Below, piece by piece: positions 59,306 through 64,000 of a stretch of DNA of 64,000 bases. The DNA lies in the NCBI RefSeq assembly GCF_003049725.1, contig NZ_QAGM01000001.1, positions 62,001 to 126,000 of the forward strand, written 5' to 3'. Position numbers and translations under genes: made by a program. Position 1 is the first letter of the stretch; each line of letters opens with the position of its first letter. Under the pieces are notes generated by a model. That model did not search any database. It had not been told where the DNA came from and saw nothing but the letters and a program-made list of their open reading frames with translations. Source of the stretch: Oceanimonas marisflavi (GTDB taxonomy: Bacteria; Pseudomonadota; Gammaproteobacteria; Enterobacterales; Aeromonadaceae).

Positions 59306-62161
59306 TTACTCAGGTTGCCCCTGCCCCGCATAGGCCAGCTGCTTTTCGGTAAAGGCTTCAAAGCGCTGTTGCCAGTCCGACAGGGTCAGGTCGGTGGTGC
59401 CGGTGACCTGCACCGCCGTGACCTTGTATTCCGGACAGTTGGTGGCCCAGTCGGAGTTGTCGGTGGTGATCACGTTGGCGCCGCTGTGGGGGAAGTGGAA
59501 GGTGGTGTACACCACCCCCGGCTGCATGCGCTGACTGTGCCGGGCCCGCAGCACCGTGCTGCCGGTGCGGCTTTGAATATTCACCGGCTGGCCGTCGGCA
59601 ATGCCCCGGGCGCTGGCGTCGTGGGGGTGAATTTCCAGCACGTCCTCGCTGTGCCACACGTTGTTGTCGGTGCGCCGGGTCTGGGCGCCCACGTTGTATT
59701 GGCTGAGAATACGGCCCGTGGTCAGCAGCAGCGGAAACGCCTCGCTCACCCGCTCGGTGGTGGGAATAAACTCGGTCACCACCATGCGTCCTTCACCGAT
59801 GGGGAAGCTGTCACCGTGCATGATCGGCATGCCGTCCGGGTGCTCGTCGTTACAGGGCCACTGAATGCTGCCCATGCGTTCCAGCCGGTCGTAACTGACC
59901 CCGGCAAAGGACGGCGTCAGCGAGGCGATCTCGTCCATGATCTCCGACGGGTGCCGGTAGTGCATGGGGTAGCCCAGGGCGTTGGACAGCGCCATGGTCA
60001 CTTCCCAGTCTTCCTTGCCCGCCAGGGGCGCCATTACCCGGCGCACCCGGTTGATGCGCCGCTCGGCGTTGGTAAAGGTGCCGTTCTTCTCGAGGAAGCT
60101 GGCCCCCGGCAAAATCACATGGGCGAACTTGGCGGTTTCGTTAAGGAAAATATCCTGCACGATCAGCAGCTCCAGGGAGCGCAGCGCCGCCTCCACATGC
60201 TGGGTGTTCGGATCTGACTGGGCAATGTCTTCGCCCTGCACATACATGGCCTTGAACCGGCCTTCGATGGCGGCGTCGAACATGCCTGGAATGCGCAGCC
60301 CCGGCTCGGCATCCAGCCCCGCGCCCCACACCGCTTCAAAGCGGGCACGCACGGCGGCGTCGGTCACCGGCTGGTAGCCCGGCAGCTCGTGGGGGAAGGA
60401 GCCCATGTCGCAGGAGCCCTGCACATTGTTCTGGCCCCGCAGCGGGTTTACCCCCACCCCGGGCCGGCCAATGTTGCCGGTGGCCATGGCCAGGTTGGCG
60501 ATGCCCATTACCGTGGTGGAGCCCTGGCTGTGCTCGGTCACACCCAGGCCGTAATAAATAGCGCCGTTGCCGGCGGTGGCATACAGCCGGGCAGCCTCGC
60601 GCAGTTGCTCCGCCGGCACGCCGATCACGGCGCTCATGGCCTCGGGGGCATGGCGCGGATCGATAATAAAGTCGCGCCAGGCGGCGTACTCCTCGGGGGC
60701 ACAGCGGGTGGCGATAAAGTCCTGGTCTTCCAGCCCTTCGGTCACAATCACGTGAGCCAGGGCGTTCACCAGAGCCACGTTGGAGCCCGGACGAATGGGC
60801 AGATGCAGGGCTTCATCGGTATGCGGACTGTCCAGCAGATCGATGTAACGGGGGTCGGCCACAATCAGTTTGACGCCCTGGCGCAGCCGCTTGCGCAGCA
60901 GCGAGCCGAACACCGGGTGGGCGTCGGTGGGATTGGCGCCAATCACCAGAATGCAGTCGGACTGCATCACCGAATCAAAGTCCTGGGTGCCCGCCGACTC
61001 GCCCAGGGTCATTTTCAGGCCATAGCCGGTGGGGCTGTGGCACACCCGGGCACAGGTGTCGGTGTTGTTGGTGCCGAGCGCAGCCCGCACCAGCTTCTGC
61101 ACCAGGTAGGTTTCTTCGTTGGTGCAGCGCGACGAGGTAATGCCACCCACGCTGTTGCGGCCGTGCTGTTGCTGCACCTCGCGCAGGCGCCGGGCGGCAA
61201 ATTCAATGGCTTCCTGCCAGCCCACTTCCCGCCAGGGCTGGTCGATAGACTCCCGGATCATGGGGTGCTTCAGCCGGTCCTTGTGGCTGGCATAGCCAAA
61301 GGCAAAACGCCCCTTCACACAGGAGTGGCCGTGGTTGGCCTGGCCGCCCTTCCAGGGGGTCATGCGCACCAGCTCATCGCCCTTCATCTCGGCCTTGAAC
61401 GAGCAGCCCACGCCGCAATAGGCGCAAGTGGTGATCACGCTGTGCTCGGGCTGGCCCTTGTCGATCACCGACTTTTCGCTGAGGGTGGCGGTGGGGCAGG
61501 CCTGCACGCAGGCGCCGCAGGACACACAGTCGGAATTGAGAAAATTCACTCCCTTGCCGGTGGAAATCCTGGAGTCAAAGCCGCGCTTTTCCACGGTCAG
61601 GGCAAAGGTGCCCTGCACCTCGCCACAAGCGCGCACGCAGCGGGAGCAGAGAATGCACTTGCTGGCGTCAAAGGTGAAATAGGGGTTGGACTCGTCCTTC
61701 GGCAGGCTCAGGTGGTTTTCGCCGGCAAAGCCGTAACGTACCTCGCGCAGGCCCACGGCGCCGGCCATGTCCTGCAGTTCGCAGTCGCCGTTGGCCGGGC
61801 AAGTCAGGCAGTCGAGGGGGTGGTCGGAGATATACAGCTCCATGATGTTGCGGCGCAGTTTGGCCAGCGCCTCGGTCTGGCTGCGCACCACCATGCCCTC
61901 GCTCACCGGCGTGGTACAGGACGCATGCATGCCGCGCCGGCCTTCAATTTCCACGGTGCACAGCCGGCAGGAGCCAAAGGCCTCCATATTGTCGCTGGCA
62001 CAGAGTTTGGGAATATTAATGTCCACCAGGGCGGCGGCGCGCATCACGGAGGTGCCTTCCGGCACCGTCACTTCCACCCCGTCTATGGTCAGGCTGACCT
62101 GTACTTCCGACAGGCGGGCCGGGGTGCCCAGATCCTTTTCGGGAAAAAAATGTTCAACCAT
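59306..62161 (-). CDS. fdsA: NAD-dependent formate dehydrogenase, molybdenum alpha subunit (FdsA)
   Basis: This 951-residue protein has an N-terminal [2Fe-2S] part, a His-Cys [4Fe-4S] region (DCLTCPANGDCELQ), two ferredoxin clusters (CILCSRCVRACGE, CVSCGACVQACPT), a further [4Fe-4S] (CAYCGVGCSFK) and the bis-MGD catalytic domain. The catalytic residue is a Cys in ARVCHSPTGYGLK, so this is the selenium-free type. It oxidises formate to CO2 and passes electrons to FdsB/FdsG. The start overlaps fdsB by 1 nt (TGATG). Formate here probably comes from demethylation of betaine and dimethylglycine. Confidence 0.9.
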   Translation of the reverse strand: MVEHFFPEKDLGTPARLSEVQVSLTIDGVEVTVPEGTSVMRAAALVDINIPKLCASDNMEAFGSCRLCTVEIEGRRGMHASCTTPVSEGMVVRSQTEALAKLRRNIMELYISDHPLDCLTCPANGDCELQDMAGAVGLREVRYGFAGENHLSLPKDESNPYFTFDASKCILCSRCVRACGEVQGTFALTVEKRGFDSRISTGKGVNFLNSDCVSCGACVQACPTATLSEKSVIDKGQPEHSVITTCAYCGVGCSFKAEMKGDELVRMTPWKGGQANHGHSCVKGRFAFGYASHKDRLKHPMIRESIDQPWREVGWQEAIEFAARRLREVQQQHGRNSVGGITSSRCTNEETYLVQKLVRAALGTNNTDTCARVCHSPTGYGLKMTLGESAGTQDFDSVMQSDCILVIGANPTDAHPVFGSLLRKRLRQGVKLIVADPRYIDLLDSPHTDEALHLPIRPGSNVALVNALAHVIVTEGLEDQDFIATRCAPEEYAAWRDFIIDPRHAPEAMSAVIGVPAEQLREAARLYATAGNGAIYYGLGVTEHSQGSTTVMGIANLAMATGNIGRPGVGVNPLRGQNNVQGSCDMGSFPHELPGYQPVTDAAVRARFEAVWGAGLDAEPGLRIPGMFDAAIEGRFKAMYVQGEDIAQSDPNTQHVEAALRSLELLIVQDIFLNETAKFAHVILPGASFLEKNGTFTNAERRINRVRRVMAPLAGKEDWEVTMALSNALGYPMHYRHPSEIMDEIASLTPSFAGVSYDRLERMGSIQWPCNDEHPDGMPIMHGDSFPIGEGRMVVTEFIPTTERVSEAFPLLLTTGRILSQYNVGAQTRRTDNNVWHSEDVLEIHPHDASARGIADGQPVNIQSRTGSTVLRARHSQRMQPGVVYTTFHFPHSGANVITTDNSDWATNCPEYKVTAVQVTGTTDLTLSDWQQRFEAFTEKQLAYAGQGQPE

Positions 62162-63702
62162 CAGGCATCGCCTCCCTGGCGCTGAAAGTCTTCGGGAAAG
62201 AGGGTATAGGCGCTTTTCACCGGAAAGGGTGTCATGCCGCCCATGGCGCACAGGGAGCCCTGAATCATGGTGTCGCACAGGTCTTCCAGCAGCGCCATAT
62301 TGGCGTCGCGGTTTTCGCCACGCATGATGCGGTCGATCACCTCTACGCCCCGGGTCGAGCCAATGCGGCAGGGGGTACATTTGCCGCAGGACTCCTCCAC
62401 ACAGAATTCCATGGAAAAGCGCGCCTGCTCGGCCATGTCGACGCTGTCGTCAAACACCACCACGCCGCCGTGGCCCAGCACGGCGCCAATGGCGGAAAAG
62501 GCCTCATAATCGAGGGCAGTGTCGAACTGCGCCGGCGACAGATAGGCTCCCAGGGGTCCGCCCACCTGCACCGCCCGCACCGGCCGGCCGCTGGCGCTGC
62601 CGCCGCCAAAGTCGTCAATCAGCTCGCGCAGGCTGTGCCCAAAGGCCAGCTCCACCAGGCCGCCCCGGGCTATGTTGCCGGCCAGCTGGAACGGCAGCGT
62701 GCCCCGGGAGCGCTCCACACCAAAGCCGTGATAATGCTCGGGGCCGTCCCGCAGAATGGAAGGCACCGCCGCCAGACTGAGCACGTTGTTCACCACGGTA
62801 GGCAGGCCAAACAGGCCCTCGATGGCCGGCAGCGGCGGCTTGGCCCGCACCATGCCGCGCTTGCCTTCCAGGCTTTCCAGCAGCGAGGTTTCTTCGCCGC
62901 AAATATAGGCGCCGGCGCCCAGGCGCACTTCCAGCGCAAAGGCGCGGCCACTGTTTTGAATATTGCTGCCGAGATAACCGGCGGCCTCGGCCCGGGCAAT
63001 GGCCAGGTTGAGATGGCGGTGGGCCAGCGGGTATTCCTCACGCAGGTAGATATAGCCCTGAGTGGCGCCCACGGCGAGGCCGGCGATAATCATGCCCTCA
63101 ATCAGCATATAGGGGTCGCATTCCATTACCAGCCGGTCGGCAAAGGTGCCGGAGTCGCCTTCATCGGCGTTGCAGACAATGTATTTTTGCGCACCGGCGG
63201 CATCCAGCACCGTCTGCCATTTAATACCGGTGGGGAACGCCGCGCCGCCCCGGCCGCGCAGGCCGGAGGCCTTGACCTGGTCCACCAGCTGCTGCGGGCC
63301 GAGTTCCAGGGCGTTATGCAGGCCGTCAAAGCCGCCTGTGGCGCGGTAATCCTCCAGTGACACCGGATCGGTCACACCCAGCCGGGCAAAGGTGACCCGC
63401 TGCTGCTTCTTCAGCCAGGGAAGCTCGTCGGTTGGCCCCAGGGCCAGGGGGTGATCATCGCCGAAGTGGCTCTCCAGCAGCGAGGCCACGTCGCCGGGCT
63501 CTACCGGGCCAAAGGCGCGGCGACCGGTGCCGTCGTCCACTTCCACCAGGGGCTCGAGCCAGAACAGGCCGCGGGAGCCGTTGCGCACCAGCTCAATCTT
63601 CAGGCCACGGGCTTCGGCCTCGCGGCTTATCAGGGTGGCCACATCCTCGGCGCCCAATGACAGCGCCGTGGTCTCACAGGGAACAAAGACGCGCAGGCTC
63701 AT
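62161..63702 (-). CDS. fdsB: Formate dehydrogenase beta (NADH/FMN) subunit (FdsB)
   Basis: This 513-residue NuoF-like subunit has the FMN/NADH Rossmann stretch GLRGRGGAAFPTGIKW, YIVCNADEGDSGTFADRL and a [4Fe-4S] site CGKCTPCRIGSTRG. An N-terminal thioredoxin-like part of about 100 residues is present, as in fused FdsB. It transfers electrons to NAD+. It abuts fdsG: the fdsB start overlaps the fdsG stop by 1 nt. Confidence 0.9.
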   Translation of the reverse strand: MSLRVFVPCETTALSLGAEDVATLISREAEARGLKIELVRNGSRGLFWLEPLVEVDDGTGRRAFGPVEPGDVASLLESHFGDDHPLALGPTDELPWLKKQQRVTFARLGVTDPVSLEDYRATGGFDGLHNALELGPQQLVDQVKASGLRGRGGAAFPTGIKWQTVLDAAGAQKYIVCNADEGDSGTFADRLVMECDPYMLIEGMIIAGLAVGATQGYIYLREEYPLAHRHLNLAIARAEAAGYLGSNIQNSGRAFALEVRLGAGAYICGEETSLLESLEGKRGMVRAKPPLPAIEGLFGLPTVVNNVLSLAAVPSILRDGPEHYHGFGVERSRGTLPFQLAGNIARGGLVELAFGHSLRELIDDFGGGSASGRPVRAVQVGGPLGAYLSPAQFDTALDYEAFSAIGAVLGHGGVVVFDDSVDMAEQARFSMEFCVEESCGKCTPCRIGSTRGVEVIDRIMRGENRDANMALLEDLCDTMIQGSLCAMGGMTPFPVKSAYTLFPEDFQRQGGDA

Positions 63703-64000
63703 CAGTTCAGCTCCAGTTTGTAGGTGGTCAGGTCATCCACCAGGCGGTCAAAACGGGCCGGGTCCATGCGGCCCTTGATGTGCTCCCCTACCCGCACCGA
63801 GGGGCCGGTGGCGCAGTTGCCCAGGCAATAGACGGGTTTGAGGGTAATGCTGCGATCGGCCGTGGTCTGGCCGTAGTCCACCCCCAGCCTGGTTTTGGCA
63901 TGGCTTTCAAGCGCGCGGGCGCCCCGGGCCTGACAGGCCTCGGCCCGGCACACTTCCACCACATGGCGGCCGGGCTGTTCGGAGCGGAAATAATGATAAA
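63702..64000 (-). CDS. fdsG: Formate dehydrogenase gamma subunit (FdsG), partial
   Basis: The visible part is the C-terminal two thirds of a thioredoxin-like [2Fe-2S] NuoE-type subunit. Read through the window end the frame is YHYFRSEQPGRHVVEVCRAEACQARG, then TLKPVYCLGNCATGPSVRVG. The four cysteines for the cluster are two in CRAEAC and two in CLGNC. The frame is open at base 64000, so the start lies outside. A GTG inside the frame at 63962 is not the start. Confidence 0.88.
   Translation of the reverse strand, partial: YHYFRSEQPGRHVVEVCRAEACQARGARALESHAKTRLGVDYGQTTADRSITLKPVYCLGNCATGPSVRVGEHIKGRMDPARFDRLVDDLTTYKLELN

Noticed and set aside
59306-62161. Selenocysteine-type formate dehydrogenase
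   Set aside because: The active-site position is a normal Cys codon in ARVCHSPTG and no in-frame TGA is present.
1-64000. tRNA or rRNA genes
   Set aside because: I saw no cloverleaf with a TTCGANTC-type T arm and CCA end, and no rRNA-like sequence.

Overview
The window looks like a GC-rich gammaproteobacterial chromosome. Gene content and codon use suggest a marine or halotolerant member near Oceanimonas, Zobellella or Oceanisphaera, but this is inference and no rRNA or other marker gene is present. Most of the window is devoted to catabolism of compatible solutes and use of the products. Coding is dense, with many coupled (overlapping) genes and clear hairpin terminators.

Layout. 0.1-6.8 kb: ectoine/hydroxyectoine degradation (doeX, doeC, doeD, eutB, eutC, eutA); doeA/doeB would be expected just upstream, outside the window. 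6.9-11.3 kb: two transporters, an exported ankyrin protein and the RNA helicase rhlE. 11.7-14.15 kb: a strikingly AT-rich two-gene cassette, a reverse transcriptase overlapping a PD-(D/E)XK-nuclease-like protein, which I judge the best candidate for a poorly described anti-phage system. 14.16-19.2 kb: a scrambled zone with two copies of a DOPA-dioxygenase/DUF4112 gene pair (the first decayed) enclosing a small exported protein and a universal stress gene split by a complete IS200/IS605 element (tnpA, tnpB). 19.2-20.0 kb: a proC-like gene.

20.2-31.3 kb: glycine-betaine-derived dimethylglycine catabolism (dipeptidase, DUF5943 protein, dgcA, dgcB, dedicated ETF), the regulator gbdR and a BCCT transporter. 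31.6-40.4 kb: carnitine catabolism (carnitine dehydrogenase, BKACE dehydrocarnitine-cleavage enzyme, BCCT transporter, acylcarnitine-type hydrolase, cdhR, thioesterase, acetoacetyl-CoA synthetase). 40.5-45.5 kb: glycine betaine demethylase gbcA/gbcB, a RAYT transposase with REP repeats, and a short divergent BCCT protein. 45.7-53.7 kb: acidic amino acid use (cation symporter behind a sigma-54 promoter, LysR/histidine kinase/response regulator in an overlapping operon, aspartate racemase, aspartase). 53.9 kb: an HTH regulator. 54.8-59.2 kb: a second acquired island with a MoxR ATPase plus VWA/metallopeptidase pair, small unknown genes and transposase debris. 59.3-64 kb: the NAD-dependent formate dehydrogenase operon fdsGBA, with fdsG cut by the window end.

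How the genes fit together: carnitine is converted to betaine; betaine is demethylated by GbcAB and dimethylglycine by DgcAB/ETF. These oxidative demethylations release C1 units that end as formate, which Fds can oxidise with NAD+. Ectoine is converted by DoeD/DoeC to aspartate, which AspA can deaminate to fumarate. Three candidate cis-regulatory motifs link the betaine and carnitine operons: GTCGTTTTCAG boxes about 80-90 nt before three start codons, a shared 29-bp motif before two carnitine operons, and TTGCGAC repeats before gbdR, two transporters and the hydrolase operon.
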